From Hyphomicrobiales bacterium (lineage in GTDB: Bacteria > Pseudomonadota > Alphaproteobacteria > Rhizobiales > RI-29), in the NCBI GenBank assembly GCA_016125495.1, contig WGLQ01000009.1:1-64000 (forward strand): a stretch of 64,000 nt of DNA, read 5' to 3'. Shown here in pieces: positions 48,656 to 58,070 of the stretch (the stretch's first letter is position 1; each line of letters begins with the position of its first letter). The position numbers and the translations under genes were made by a program. The notes beneath the pieces are model-generated. The model saw only the letters and a list, made by a program, of their open reading frames with translations. It had not been told where the DNA came from and made no database searches.

Positions 48656-49101
48656 GATCCGCTCCTTGCAAGGGGCGCAACGCCCGCTGCCGCGGCCTTC
48701 TGATCGACCTTGGCGCGGAACCGCTCCCACGGCACCACCATGCGCTGGTGCGTGCCCTCGCCGATCGCATCGAGACCGTCGTGCGCCGCAACCCGGAACG
48801 TCAGCCGCCGGCCCTCGACGGCCGTGCAGGTCGCGGTCACCGTCACGGTCTGGCCCGGCAATGTGGCCGCCGCATGGGAGACATCGACATGGATGCCGAG
48901 CGAGCCTTCACCCTCGTCGAGATGCGGCGCGATCGCCCTGACGGCCGCCCACTCCATGAGGCCGACATGGAACCCGGTCGCAAAGACGCCCGGCATCGTC
49001 TGGAATTCCGGCGCCTCGGGATAGAGGTGCGGCACCGTCTTGTTCGCTGGCACGACGAACGTCATCGTATGGCTGATGCCGGGCTTCAAGCTCTCCTTCA
49101 T
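48652..49101 (-). CDS. FlK-like hot-dog thioesterase inside the nuo operon
   Basis: 149 residues, single hot-dog domain. The sequence lines up with fluoroacetyl-CoA thioesterase FlK from memory at the same numbering: F33 in APEF, T42 in FATGF, E50 in GLMEW and H76 in DVSH. That conserves the Thr-Glu-His catalytic set, while FlK Phe36 is Met36 here. It should hydrolyse a short acyl-CoA; which one is unknown. It lies 21 bp after the nuoC stop and is coupled to the GFA gene. Start ATG at 49101. Confidence 0.82.
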   Translation of the reverse strand: MKESLKPGISHTMTFVVPANKTVPHLYPEAPEFQTMPGVFATGFHVGLMEWAAVRAIAPHLDEGEGSLGIHVDVSHAAATLPGQTVTVTATCTAVEGRRLTFRVAAHDGLDAIGEGTHQRMVVPWERFRAKVDQKAAAAGVAPLARSGS

Positions 49102-49122
49102 CGCCTCGACCCCACCGTTCGC

Positions 49123-49725
49123 TCAGCCGGCTGCCTTCTCGTCGCCCGGCAGCACATAGTCCGGCCCTTCCCAGGGACTGACGTAGTCGAACGAGCGGAA
49201 CTCCTGCACGAGCTTGACCGGCTCGTAGACCACCTTCTTGAGTTCGTCGTCGTAGCGCACCTCGACGTAGCCCGTGAGCGGGAAATCCTTGCGCAGCGGA
49301 TGTCCGCGAAAGCCGTAGTCGGTGAGGATGCGGCGCAGGTCCGGATGGCCAGAAAAGCGGATACCGTAGAGGTCGAAGGCTTCGCGCTCGAACCAGTTGG
49401 CCGCCGGGAAGACCTCGACGAGGCTCGGAACCGGTGTCGTCTCGTCGGTCGTCACCTTGATGCGCACCCGCATGTTCTGGTGCAGGCTGAGGAGGTGATA
49501 GACGACCTCGAAGCGCTCCGCCCGGCCCGGGTAGTCGACGCCGCAAATATCGATGAGGCACTCGAAGCGCATCCTGAGATCGTCGCGCAGCAGCTTGCAG
49601 ACCTCGAGAATGCGCGACCGCGTGACACGCACTGTCAGCTCACCGAACGCCAGCTCCTGGCCGAGGATGTGCGCCCCGAGCTTTGCCTCGAGCGTTGCGC
49701 CAAGTTCCAGAAGTGCCTCGCTCAT
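49123..49725 (-). CDS. nuoC: NADH-quinone oxidoreductase subunit C
   Basis: 30-kDa subunit of the peripheral arm, 200 residues. Family segments: [51 protein letters not shown] and the C-terminal [20 protein letters not shown]. Start ATG at 49725 (MSEALLELG). Separate from nuoD, not fused. 53 bp after nuoB. Confidence 0.98.
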   Translation of the reverse strand: MSEALLELGATLEAKLGAHILGQELAFGELTVRVTRSRILEVCKLLRDDLRMRFECLIDICGVDYPGRAERFEVVYHLLSLHQNMRVRIKVTTDETTPVPSLVEVFPAANWFEREAFDLYGIRFSGHPDLRRILTDYGFRGHPLRKDFPLTGYVEVRYDDELKKVVYEPVKLVQEFRSFDYVSPWEGPDYVLPGDEKAAG

Positions 49726-49778
49726 ACCCGCTCGTCCCTTCCCTGTCGGCCGGCCGTCGGCGTTCAGCCTGCCTGACC

Positions 49779-50363
49779 TCAGCGCTCGATCGTGCCGGTG
49801 CGCCTGATCTTCTTTTGCAGGAGGAGCACGCCGTAAAGCAGCGCCTCCGCAGTCGGCGGGCACCCGGGCACATAGACATCGACCGGTACGATCCGGTCAC
49901 AGCCGCGCACCACCGAATAGGAATAGTGATAATAGCCGCCGCCGTTCGCGCACGATCCCATGGAGATGACGTAGCGTGGCTCGGGCATCTGGTCGTAGAC
50001 CTTGCGCAGGGCCGGCGCCATCTTGTTGGTCAGCGTGCCCGCGACGATCATCACGTCCGACTGGCGCGGGCTCGCCCGGGGCGCGAAACCGAAGCGCTCG
50101 ATGTCCCAGCGCGGCATCGCGGTCTGCATCATCTCGACCGCGCAGCACGCGAGGCCGAACGTCATCCACATCAGCGAGCCCGTGCGTGCCCAGTTGATGA
50201 GATCATCCGTCGTCGTCGTGATGAAGCCCTTGTCGGCGAGCTCATCGGAAATCTGGTTGAAATAGAGGTCGCCCGGCCGCACGCCAGCGCCGCGATCCCC
50301 TTCGCCCGCCCGGTCCGCGACCCAGCCGCCGCCACCGCCCTGCCGCTCACCGATCAATCCCAT
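49779..50363 (-). CDS. nuoB: NADH-quinone oxidoreductase subunit B
   Basis: Carries the terminal 4Fe-4S cluster N2, 194 residues. Ligand cysteines are in [21 protein letters not shown] and [12 protein letters not shown]. The N-terminus has a glycine-rich linker ([14 protein letters not shown]) before the conserved fold. Start ATG at 50363 lies 10 nt inside the end of nuoA, as often in alphaproteobacteria. Confidence 0.98.
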   Translation of the reverse strand: MGLIGERQGGGGGWVADRAGEGDRGAGVRPGDLYFNQISDELADKGFITTTTDDLINWARTGSLMWMTFGLACCAVEMMQTAMPRWDIERFGFAPRASPRQSDVMIVAGTLTNKMAPALRKVYDQMPEPRYVISMGSCANGGGYYHYSYSVVRGCDRIVPVDVYVPGCPPTAEALLYGVLLLQKKIRRTGTIER

Positions 50364-50731
50364 TCGAGCGCTCCCTTGCGCCATTCGTAGGCGAACCCGA
50401 TCGTCAGCACCGCCAGGAACACCATCATCGACCAGAACCCGAAATCGCCGATGTCCCAGAAGGCGATCGCCCAGGGAAAGAGGAAGGCCACCTCGAGGTC
50501 GAAGATGATGAACAGCAGCGCGACGCGATAGAACTGCACGTCGAACTTCATGCGCGCGTCGTCGAATGAGTTGAAGCCGCACTCGTAGGCCGAGAGCTTC
50601 TCGCTGTCCGGCTGCTGGTAGGCGATGATGAACGAGGAAGCCATGAGGGCGATGCCAATGGCTCCGGCAACCGCAAAGAAGATCACGACCGCCAGATACT
50701 CCTGGAAGTACGATTGCAGCGTTCCGTCCAT
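50354..50731 (-). CDS. nuoA: NADH-quinone oxidoreductase subunit A
   Basis: Three-helix membrane subunit of complex I, 125 residues. Conserved [20 protein letters not shown] loop and [11 protein letters not shown] helix are intact. Start [15 protein letters not shown] at 50731 is chosen from family length; an upstream in-frame start adds unrelated sequence. First gene of the nuo transcript. Confidence 0.98.
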   Translation of the reverse strand: MDGTLQSYFQEYLAVVIFFAVAGAIGIALMASSFIIAYQQPDSEKLSAYECGFNSFDDARMKFDVQFYRVALLFIIFDLEVAFLFPWAIAFWDIGDFGFWSMMVFLAVLTIGFAYEWRKGALEWD

Positions 50732-50813
50732 GTTCTTCCTCGATCTTCCGGCAAGGCGAGGTGCCCCGGCGCGAGCGGCGGCGCCCGAGCGCGCGAGCAC
50801 GTATTTCTCAGGC

Positions 50814-50819
50814 TCTATA
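50814..50819 (-). promoter_or_regulatory. Weak -10 element candidate for nuoA
   Basis: TATAGA on the minus strand, which would start transcription near 50807, 75 nt before nuoA. No convincing -35 is seen 16-18 bp upstream. The rest of the 356-bp divergent gap (50732-51087) shows no other feature. Confidence 0.25.
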
Positions 50820-51087
50820 GCCGCCCTCGCGACGAAAGGCACGCCTACAATCGGCCAACGCGCGTCTATCCCCGGCAGCGCGGCCCCACTTGGGCGCCCG
50901 GTACGTCGGCAGAAAGTGCTTCGACCACGACGGCTTCGGATGCCGGGGACGACGTGGGGGCGAGCGCCGGAGTTGACCGCGAGCCGGAACTGGCCGCCGG
51001 CCCGCCAGTGATGCTAAGGCAGGTCTCTCGAACCATGACCGAGGCACGGGGTCGGGCCATCGGCGCACGCGAAGGGACGAATTGAGG

Positions 51088-51456
51088 ATGAGCATCCATG
51101 ACGGGGCGGACGTCGTTTCGGTCGTCGGCGACTACTACGATTCCATGATCGCGAACGACGAGGCGGGCCTGCGCCGGGTGTTTCACCCCAAGGCCCAGAT
51201 CGCCGGCCATTTCGGCGGCGCCCTCGAGATCGCCGATCTCGACCAGTTCGTCTCCGGCGCGCAGTATGCACGCTCGGGCGACGGCCCCTTCGAATGGCGG
51301 CTCGACGGGTTGATACTGCTCGGCGACACGGCCGTCGTCACCGTCACCGGATACTGCTTCGGCGCCTGGATCACCGACCACGTCTCGCTGCTGCGGATAG
51401 AAGGGCAATGGCGGATCATCGGCAAGACCTACTACGTCCGACCGGAAGGCTCGTGA
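51088..51456 (+). CDS. NTF2-like (SnoaL/lumazine-binding-2 type) protein
   Basis: 122 residues with the cone-shaped NTF2 fold: VVGDYYDSMIANDEAGLRRV, FHPKAQIAGHF, a hydrophobic core around WRLDGLILLGDTAVVTVTGY, and WRIIGKTYYVRPEGS. Such proteins bind small ligands or act as isomerases; no catalytic residues can be assigned. Start ATG at 51088 is preferred over a TTG two codons earlier, with AAGGGAC upstream. Divergent from nuoA. The 287-bp gap after it has nothing clear. Confidence 0.75.
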   Translation: MSIHDGADVVSVVGDYYDSMIANDEAGLRRVFHPKAQIAGHFGGALEIADLDQFVSGAQYARSGDGPFEWRLDGLILLGDTAVVTVTGYCFGAWITDHVSLLRIEGQWRIIGKTYYVRPEGS

Positions 51457-51743
51457 GCCCTCGGGGCTGACCGCCAACTCCCCCCAGCCCGGCCGGGCGT
51501 CCGCGAACAGCGCCGCTTCGGGCGGCGTCCTGCGGGCCGGCGCCTCACGCCGAACGGTCGGTTCCACCCAGACAATCGCGAGCGCCGCACCGCGCCCCAC
51601 GCAGGCGGGCCCGGCCAATTCGGACCGAATGCGAGCCGATGGCATCAAGTCGTCGATGCGGTCGGCCGGCCAGCCACGGACGAACCTTGCCAGTGTGTCG
51701 GCGTGATCCGAAGTTTCAGGTGTCCGGGGAGGTATTCTGCCTT

Positions 51744-52715
51744 TCAACTCGCCATGATATCGGTCGAGTCCGGAAAAAACTCGTGCCGCGCGCAAATTCG
51801 GACATCAGCCATCACGGATGCATGATCATTGGTAATCCTGCACAGGAACGCACCACCTGGCGCGCGAACACGTAACGGAGCCGAAGGATCGTCTCGGCCG
51901 CGCATGTTGGCAATGGCATGCACGGCAAGTGCGCCGGTTCCACCTGCCGATCTGGCGAGAAAACCTTGATCGGATATCCACACCGCATTTGTCTCGTCGT
52001 TCGAAACGCTGTGCGTCACCATCACGAGCCATTGCGCATATGAATTCTCGATCCCGAAGTCGGATAACGGATACGCCTTGCTGACGTCTCGGCTCAGCTC
52101 TGCGGCGGTCGGTCCGAGTCTTTCATGATCATGGATCGATATACCCAGCTCTTCGTCGGTGATGACAATGTATGGCAGGCCCGTCATGACCACCGAAAAG
52201 TTGCGGCCGGACCAGCGGCCTTGTGCGATGTTGCCGTCGGCAACCAGAACCCTCGGGATTTGCGTTCGCCATCGCGCGCGAACAACTTCGTTACGCGAGA
52301 TCTCCACTTCGATCTGAGCCGATCCCAAGGCGGTATCCATCGAAATCGCCGTCCAACCTTCGACGGGCGGAATCCGCCCCTCGTCCACAGCGACCGTGGC
52401 GCCGGCCATCAGTGCCGTACCCGCGAGCGGCGCATATCCGAAGCTCGAAGCCAGGAAGAACCTGCCCGCATACGGTTCGGTCGCAGCCGGGTAAAGCAGG
52501 CAGGAATTGACCAGCCAGTTGCCATGCGGTGGCGTGTTCAGGAACCGTCTGAACGGCTCGAATCTCAGTCGCAGGTCTTCGAGTTGTTCGCCGGCGCTTT
52601 CGCCCGCGAGCTTGGGCAGCCCACCGTGAACCACGCGCAATATGTCGCCTGCCAGCATCACGTCGGTCGCGACGACGGGGCACCTGCGATCCGAACTCTC
52701 CCCGGACTTGCTCAA
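51744..52715 (-). CDS. Proline racemase family protein lacking both catalytic cysteines
   Basis: 323 residues if started at the TTG at 52715, which has GGAG seven bases upstream; ATG at 52658 is the alternative. The fold is that of proline racemase/4-hydroxyproline epimerase: AGDILRVVHGGLPKLAGES, HGNWLVNSCLLYPA, ISMDTALGSAQIEVEI, LPYIVITDEELG. The MCGHG-type motif reads PLAGT (about residue 93) and the SPCGTG-type motif reads SAGGTG (about residue 256), so neither catalytic Cys remains. It is an intact frame with lower GC and looser codon use than its neighbours, suggesting transfer. Probably not a racemase; dehydratase, binding or a dead enzyme are open. Confidence 0.65.
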   Translation of the reverse strand: MSKSGESSDRRCPVVATDVMLAGDILRVVHGGLPKLAGESAGEQLEDLRLRFEPFRRFLNTPPHGNWLVNSCLLYPAATEPYAGRFFLASSFGYAPLAGTALMAGATVAVDEGRIPPVEGWTAISMDTALGSAQIEVEISRNEVVRARWRTQIPRVLVADGNIAQGRWSGRNFSVVMTGLPYIVITDEELGISIHDHERLGPTAAELSRDVSKAYPLSDFGIENSYAQWLVMVTHSVSNDETNAVWISDQGFLARSAGGTGALAVHAIANMRGRDDPSAPLRVRAPGGAFLCRITNDHASVMADVRICARHEFFPDSTDIMAS

Positions 52716-53156
52716 GCAACAACTCCAATTGCCAGGTCCGATGTGAGGATTGCCCCGCCTCTGCTCACCCGGCAAGTCGGCCTAGACCGGCCGCTCAAAG
52801 AAAAACGCCGAGCCCTCGATGCGCGCGAGCGCCTCGAGCATCACGTCCACGCTCGCCGAAATCCGATCCATGGATTGCCTTTGGCTTCTTGCCGAGGCTG
52901 GCGGGGCCGAGCGAACGACTGCGACTGCAAAATGACCAAGTCCGGTGCCGTTTGCAGAATTTGCCGGTCACCTGCTGTCGACGAAGCCGGCAAGGGCAGG
53001 AGGACGCCCCCCGCCCGGGGCCGGCCCCGCCCCCCCCCCCCCGCATTCGGCAAGGAGCCCGTCACCTTCCGCACCTCGACGATCCCGCCGGTTTCTCTCC
53101 GCGGTCGTTCGCGAGAATTCTTGCGGTGAAGCAAGGCATTGTTTTACAATGAAAAA
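52716..53156. other. Intergenic stretch with poly-C tract
   Basis: No convincing gene. A run of 13 C lies at 53030-53042. On the minus strand a 29-codon frame with plausible codon use (52782-52871, MDRISASVDVMLEALARIEG at its start) ends in a stop and may be a gene remnant or chance. Confidence 0.4.
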
Positions 53157-53234
53157 TGGTCGGAGCGAGAGGATTTGAACCTCCGACCCCCGGTCCCCCA
53201 GACCGGTGCGCTAACCGGGCTGCGCCACGCTCCG
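53157..53234 (-). tRNA. tRNA-Pro (GGG)
   Basis: Cloverleaf is complete: acceptor stem CGGAGCG (53234-53228) pairs with CGCTCCG (53167-53161), discriminator A and encoded CCA (53160-53157). Anticodon stem CCGGT/ACCGG encloses the loop CTGGGGG, giving anticodon GGG for CCC/CCU proline codons. T-arm GGAGG-TTCAAAT-CCTCT is normal. Confidence 0.97.
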
Positions 53235-53355
53235 ACACTCGGGTCTTATGGCCGCAAGCCGCACCACGCGTCAAGCCGGCTGGCCCCCGCGCCCCGAACT
53301 GGCCGGGAACGGCTCACGGTTTCGCGCCGGCGCCCGCGCCGACCCCTTGGCAGCG

Positions 53356-53673
53356 CTATTCTGCCGCCCGGCGCCGACGGCCGCGCGCGTTGATGCGCTC
53401 CTTCATGATGTTGCTGGCCCGAAAGACCAGCACCCGGCGCGCCTTGATCGGCTTTTCCTCACCGGTCTTGGGATTGCGCCCGACGCGCTCGCCCTTTTCG
53501 CGAATGCCGAACGACCCGAACGAAGAGAGCTTGACCGCCTCGCCCCGCGCGAGACTGTCGCAGATCTCTCCGATCACACGCTCGACGACCTCATGTGCCT
53601 CATTCCGTGAGAGCCCTGCCTTCTGCATGACTGCATCCGAAAGGTCAGCACGCGTCAACGTCTTCATGCCCAT
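53356..53673 (-). CDS. ihfA: Integration host factor alpha subunit
   Basis: 105 residues, HU/IHF fold that bends DNA as a heterodimer with IhfB. Begins MGMKTLTRADLSDAVMQKAG, followed by the beta-arm GRNPKTGEEKPIKARRVLVF with the intercalating proline, and FRASNIMKERIN. A short basic tail RGRRRR is added. Start at 53673 chosen from family alignment; other in-frame ATGs lie at 53667 and 53688. Downstream of plsX-fabH on the same strand, the usual neighbourhood. Confidence 0.93.
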   Translation of the reverse strand: MGMKTLTRADLSDAVMQKAGLSRNEAHEVVERVIGEICDSLARGEAVKLSSFGSFGIREKGERVGRNPKTGEEKPIKARRVLVFRASNIMKERINARGRRRRAAE

Positions 53674-53918
53674 TGCACCAGCCCGCATCTCTTGACTGGT
53701 TGTAGTTAGGACCGAATTCGGTGTATCGTCAACGCCCAAGAGGCGCAACAAACTGAAAACGAACGATCTTTCTCGGCCAAGGTTTCCAGATGGACACGTT
53801 TGGCCGGTTCCCTGTCGCTCGCCCGCCCCAACGCCCCGGGCGAAACGGCATCGATTGGCGCTTGCGGACCGCGCTCGCGCGCATCTGGGCCCGCCCCGGA
53901 TGGCCTGCCCCGCGCCGC

Positions 53919-54899
53919 CTACCAGCGCGCGAGCACCGAGCCCCACGTGAAGCCGCCGCCCATCGCCTCCATCAGCACGAGATGGCCCTCCTTGAGGCGC
54001 CCGTCCTCGATCGCGGCATTGAGCGCCAGCGGAATGGAGGCGGCCGACGTGTTCGCGTGCTTGGAGAGCGTGACGACGACCTTTTCCTCGGGAATGCCGA
54101 GCTTCTTGGCGGTACCCTCGAGGATGCGTTTGTTCGCCTGATGCGGCACGAACCAGTCGATCTCGTCCGCTGCGAGCCCCGCATCGACGAGCGCCTCCTC
54201 GATGACGCTCGAAATCTTGTTGACCGCATGGCGGAACACCTCGCGCCCGTTCATGCGCAGGTGCCCGACCGTCTGCGTGCTCGAGGGGCCGCCGTCGACG
54301 TAGAGCTCCTCACGATAGCGCCCGTCCGCCCGCATCCGGCTGGCAATGATGCCACGCTCGTCGATTCGCCCGTGCTGGGTCTGCGCCTCGAGCACGATCG
54401 CCCCGGCGCCATCACCGAAGAGCACGCACGTCGTTCGGTCCTCCCAGTCGAGGATCCGCGAAAACGTCTCCGCTCCGATCACCAGGGCGCGCTTGTAGGG
54501 TCCGGTCCTGAGCAGCGCGTCGGTTGTCGCCACCCCGTAGATGAAGCCGGAACAGACCGCCTGGATGTCGAACGCCGCCCCGCCACGGTGCGCGCCCAGC
54601 ATCGCCTGCACCGCCGTTGCAGTCGCCGGAAAGGTCTGATCCGGCGTCGACGTCGCCACCACGATGAGATCGATCTCGGAAGGGTCGAGCCCCGAGCGCA
54701 CCAGCGCCTGACGCGCGGCGCCGACCGCCAGATCGCTCGTCAGCTCACCTTCGGCGGCAATATGGCGCTGCTCGATGCCGGTGCGCTCGCGGATCCACTC
54801 GTCGCTCGTATCGAGACGCTCCGAGAGCTCTGCATTCGTCACCACCCTTGCAGGAAGGTATGCGCCACAACCCCGGATCACCGAGCGCACGACTGCCAT
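53919..54899 (-). CDS. fabH: Beta-ketoacyl-ACP synthase III (housekeeping)
   Basis: Starts fatty acid synthesis by condensing acetyl-CoA with malonyl-ACP, 326 residues. Triad: Cys in AVCSGFIYG, His in [10 protein letters not shown], Asn in KHANTSAAS. The [20 protein letters not shown] and [13 protein letters not shown]-like C-terminus ([16 protein letters not shown]) are standard. Start ATG at 54899, 26 bp after plsX, typical plsX-fabH pair. This is the canonical FabH; the divergent KAS III at 38.6 kb is a second, specialised copy. Confidence 0.97.
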   Translation of the reverse strand: MAVVRSVIRGCGAYLPARVVTNAELSERLDTSDEWIRERTGIEQRHIAAEGELTSDLAVGAARQALVRSGLDPSEIDLIVVATSTPDQTFPATATAVQAMLGAHRGGAAFDIQAVCSGFIYGVATTDALLRTGPYKRALVIGAETFSRILDWEDRTTCVLFGDGAGAIVLEAQTQHGRIDERGIIASRMRADGRYREELYVDGGPSSTQTVGHLRMNGREVFRHAVNKISSVIEEALVDAGLAADEIDWFVPHQANKRILEGTAKKLGIPEEKVVVTLSKHANTSAASIPLALNAAIEDGRLKEGHLVLMEAMGGGFTWGSVLARW

Positions 54900-54925
54900 T
54901 TTCGAACCTTTCCAACGGTCGGCCG

Positions 54926-55987
54926 TCAGGCCCCCCGGCCCCCAATGCCCACGGCTCCGCCTGCGGGTGCCCTGGCGAGCCCATCGAGATCCATCTCCAG
55001 CCTGGCGACCAGGTCCCCGCGCGCCATTTCGTAGCCGAGATCGACCGCGCTCGCAAAGCCGGTGGCATCGGTGCCCCCGTGCGACTTGACCACGAGCCCC
55101 CTGAGTCCGAGGAACACGCCACCGTTCATGCGACGCGTGTCCATCTTCGCCTTGAGTACCTCGAAGGCGTCGCGGGCAAGGAAGGCGCCCATCTGGCTCA
55201 TCATGGAATGATTGAGCGCGGCCCTGAGGTACGCGGCGATCTGGCGGGCAGTACCCTCGGCCGTCTTGAGGGCGATGTTGCCGCTGAAGCCCTCCGTGAC
55301 CACGACGTCGGTGACGTCGTGCCCGATGTCGTCCCCTTCGACGAAGCCGACGTACTCGAACGCGACATCGGCGCCACGAAGGTAGGCATGCGCCGCCTTC
55401 ACCTCTTCGAGCCCCTTGACCTCCTCGGCGCCGATGTTCAGCAGCCCGACGCGAGGGCGCGCGAGGGAAAAGAGGCCGCGCGCCATCGCCGCCCCCATGA
55501 CGGCGAAGTCGACGAGCTGACGGGACGTGGCACCGACATTGGCGCCGACGTCGAGCACGAGGCACTCGCTGTTCACCGTCGGCCAGATGGCGACGATGGC
55601 CGGCCGCTCGACGCCCGCCAGCGGCTTCAGACAGAACTTCGACATCGCCATCAGCGCGCCGGTATTGCCCGCCGAAACCGCCGCCCGCGCCCGCCCGTCG
55701 CGCACATCTTCGAGGGCGCGCCACATGCTGGAGTTGCGCCGCCCCTCGCGAAGCGCCTGGCTGGGCTTGGCCCCCATGGCCACTGCGACGTCCGTGTGGA
55801 CCACCTCGCAAGCCTCGGCGAGCCGCGAATGGCGAGCGAGTTCGTTCCTGATCAGCGCCTCGTCGCCGTGCAGCCGAAAGCGCAGCGACGGGTTGCGCTC
55901 GAGCGAGATGGCCGCCCCGGCCACGATCACGCTGGGACCGCGATCACCGCCCATGGCATCCAGCGAGATGGCGAAGCCTTGCGACAT
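54926..55987 (-). CDS. plsX: Phosphate acyltransferase PlsX
   Basis: Makes acyl-phosphate from acyl-ACP for phospholipid synthesis, 353 residues. Starts [56 protein letters not shown] and the C-terminal [18 protein letters not shown] are conserved. ATG at 55987 is preferred over an in-frame start six codons upstream. The operon continues into fabH. Confidence 0.97.
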   Translation of the reverse strand: MSQGFAISLDAMGGDRGPSVIVAGAAISLERNPSLRFRLHGDEALIRNELARHSRLAEACEVVHTDVAVAMGAKPSQALREGRRNSSMWRALEDVRDGRARAAVSAGNTGALMAMSKFCLKPLAGVERPAIVAIWPTVNSECLVLDVGANVGATSRQLVDFAVMGAAMARGLFSLARPRVGLLNIGAEEVKGLEEVKAAHAYLRGADVAFEYVGFVEGDDIGHDVTDVVVTEGFSGNIALKTAEGTARQIAAYLRAALNHSMMSQMGAFLARDAFEVLKAKMDTRRMNGGVFLGLRGLVVKSHGGTDATGFASAVDLGYEMARGDLVARLEMDLDGLARAPAGGAVGIGGRGA

Positions 55988-56120
55988 GACGATGACCGGG
56001 AGCACCTGCTGGAACGGGCGTACCGGCGCCTGGTCGGCGAAAGGCCGAGCGACGGCCCCGGTGGCCCGCGACCATACCGACTTCGCAATTCAGCACAAGC
56101 GTGTTGCCGATCCAGGTGGT

Positions 56121-56711
56121 TCAGGCGCTCGCCTCTCCAGCCCCACCACCATCGGCCGGCGGCCAGCTCGCGCCTTCGGCACGCGGATAGGGATCGAGGG
56201 AAACCGCCAGAACTTCATAGGCGAGCCGGCCGAGCACGATCTGACCGTTCAGGATCGGCTCGATGGCGTCCTCGTCCGGGTCGAGCACGATCTCCCGCTC
56301 GGACTCGTGGCGGTCCCGCCGACCGTCCCGCGCCCCGCTCCGGCTGTTCTGTGCCGGGGCTGGCTGGCGATTGTCGACGACGGCGCCACGTTCACCGGCA
56401 TCGGGCACGAACACCGCGGACACCTCCTCCTCGATGTCCTGCGCCACCGGTTCGAGCGACACCACACAAGCCTGTTCGAGCCGCGCATGCAGACGCCCCG
56501 TGAGGCGCCACCTGCCGCGCGACAAGGGTGCGAGCCGCCAGTCGAGCGCCAGGTGGTCGAGCGCGAGCAGACCGAGCGCGCGGGCCACCTCGAGCCGCTC
56601 CTCCTCGATCGCCTCGATTAGCCCGGTATTGGCACCACGCGAGAGTGCCCCGACCGGAATCCGCCAGGGCATGGCCTCGAGCGGCGATGCCGCAGGTTCC
56701 TGTTCGCCCAT
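56121..56711 (-). CDS. DUF177 / YceD family protein
   Basis: 196 residues. YceD-like pattern: LSRGRWRLTGRLHARLEQACVVSLEPVAQDIEEEVSAVFVP followed by an acidic linker and DPYPRAEG near the end, with the usual cysteine-bearing strand. In E. coli YceD is encoded with rpmF-plsX and affects 23S rRNA maturation; here it precedes plsX by about 130 bp. Start ATG at 56711, because GGAGG lies nine bases upstream and overlaps an earlier in-frame ATG at 56720. Confidence 0.85.
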   Translation of the reverse strand: MGEQEPAASPLEAMPWRIPVGALSRGANTGLIEAIEEERLEVARALGLLALDHLALDWRLAPLSRGRWRLTGRLHARLEQACVVSLEPVAQDIEEEVSAVFVPDAGERGAVVDNRQPAPAQNSRSGARDGRRDRHESEREIVLDPDEDAIEPILNGQIVLGRLAYEVLAVSLDPYPRAEGASWPPADGGGAGEASA

Positions 56712-56791
56712 CGCTCGCATCCTCCACGACCACGTCGCACCGCCATCGCCCTGCGCGTCGCCGGCGTAGCGCCCCGGCGAACGCCACCGCC

Positions 56792-57358
56792 TCAGTCACC
56801 CGCCGCAGCCGGGCGCCCTGCCACGACCTCGCCCGGCTCCGGAAACGTCAGCCGGCCGGCCAGCACGTCGGCCGTCTCGACCGTGGCGAGGTGGCGCAGC
56901 GCCGCCACTACATAGGTTGCCATGTCGCCGGCCGCGACCGGTTCCTCACGCCCGCCATAGAGATTGCGCCCGAGCGCCGCACGCAGCGCCTCGCCGCTCG
57001 GCTCGCGCACCCCCTCCGCATAGGCCTTGAGACGGCCATATACGGCCTCCGCGGTGCGCCCCATCTTCCGTGCGACACTGAGATCGGCCAATCCCATCTC
57101 CCGGTGCTCGTGATCGAGGTTCGAAAAGAAGGTCTCGAGGAGATCTCGGGTCGCGGTTTCCCCCGACGGCCCGAGCACCCGCAACCTCTCGAGGACCAGG
57201 AAGAGATGGAGCGTCAACATCTCGAAGCGTCCGGCGATGTCATCGGCAACCGCGAGTTGCATGTAGTGTGCGGGATGCCGCGCCGCCGTCACAATCGCCT
57301 CGTATTGCTGCTCGGCGCCGCCGGGGCCGCGAACGCGACGAGCGAACCACTTGAACAT
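56792..57358 (-). CDS. Ubiquinol-cytochrome c chaperone (CBP3/UPF0174 type)
   Basis: 188 residues, all-helical. Features of the CBP3 family: YEAIVTAARHPAHYMQLAV, RFEMLTLHLFLVLERL, FFSNLDHEHREMGLADLSV, KMGRTAEAVYGRLKAY. In mitochondria Cbp3 supports cytochrome b assembly; the bacterial homologue is presumed to help assemble cytochrome bc1. Start ATG at 57358. Divergent from bamE, 81 bp upstream of DUF177. Confidence 0.88.
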   Translation of the reverse strand: MFKWFARRVRGPGGAEQQYEAIVTAARHPAHYMQLAVADDIAGRFEMLTLHLFLVLERLRVLGPSGETATRDLLETFFSNLDHEHREMGLADLSVARKMGRTAEAVYGRLKAYAEGVREPSGEALRAALGRNLYGGREEPVAAGDMATYVVAALRHLATVETADVLAGRLTFPEPGEVVAGRPAAAGD

Positions 57359-57521
57359 GAAGTCTTCTCCGCATTATGGAACCGGGTGTTCGCACGCGGA
57401 TGCGCGAAGGCAACGTGTGCGTGGAAAACGTCGAGAAGCCAAGTCTTCCATCTCCGCTGCAGGCGCATTTCTGGCTAGGCTGGCGCATGGATTCGGGGGC
57501 TTCGGTGGGCAGGCGAGGAAC

Positions 57522-58070
57522 ATGATGGCGCGTTCACGAGCGGCCGCCGGGCAGACCCGCACCGGATCGACGGTATCGGTCTTGCCAGTGGGGCTGGGCG
57601 GCGCCCCGCGCCGTGCGACCGGGCGCGCGAAGATCGCGAAGGGCGTTCTGGCGGCTGTGTTCGCCGGAGGCCTCCTCGGCGCCTGTGCGGGTGAGACGAT
57701 CCGCCACGGCCACCACTTCTCGGCCGTCGAAATCCAGCAGATCCAGCCGGGGATGAGTCAGGAGCAGGTCCGTCTCACCTTGGGCACACCGATCACCACG
57801 TCCACCATGGACGGCGGTGCCTACTACTACATCTCCACCACCAAGAAGCAGGTCGCCTTCATGGCGCCCGAGGTGGTCGACCGACAGGTGCTGGCGGTCT
57901 ATTTCGATCCGTTCGGCTCGGTGACACGCGTCGCCCAATATGGCCTCGAGGACGGTCGCGTCGTCAATTTCAGTGAGCGCGAGACGCCGCCGCAGATCGC
58001 CGAGCGTGGCCTCATCGGTCAGCTGTTCCGTGGCATCGGTCGCGCGAAGGTCGACCCGAACGCCAGCTGA
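57522..58070 (+). CDS. bamE: Outer membrane assembly lipoprotein BamE
   Basis: 182 residues. A long basic N-terminus leads to a hydrophobic stretch and lipobox LLGAC with lipidated C55. The SmpA/OmlA domain follows: IQQIQPGMSQEQVRLTLGTP, YYYISTTKKQ, FDPFGSVTRVAQYGLEDG. It stabilises the BAM complex at the outer membrane. Start ATG at 57522 (second ATG at 57525) with GAGGA upstream. Monocistronic, divergent from the bc1 chaperone gene. Confidence 0.93.
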   Translation: MMARSRAAAGQTRTGSTVSVLPVGLGGAPRRATGRAKIAKGVLAAVFAGGLLGACAGETIRHGHHFSAVEIQQIQPGMSQEQVRLTLGTPITTSTMDGGAYYYISTTKKQVAFMAPEVVDRQVLAVYFDPFGSVTRVAQYGLEDGRVVNFSERETPPQIAERGLIGQLFRGIGRAKVDPNAS

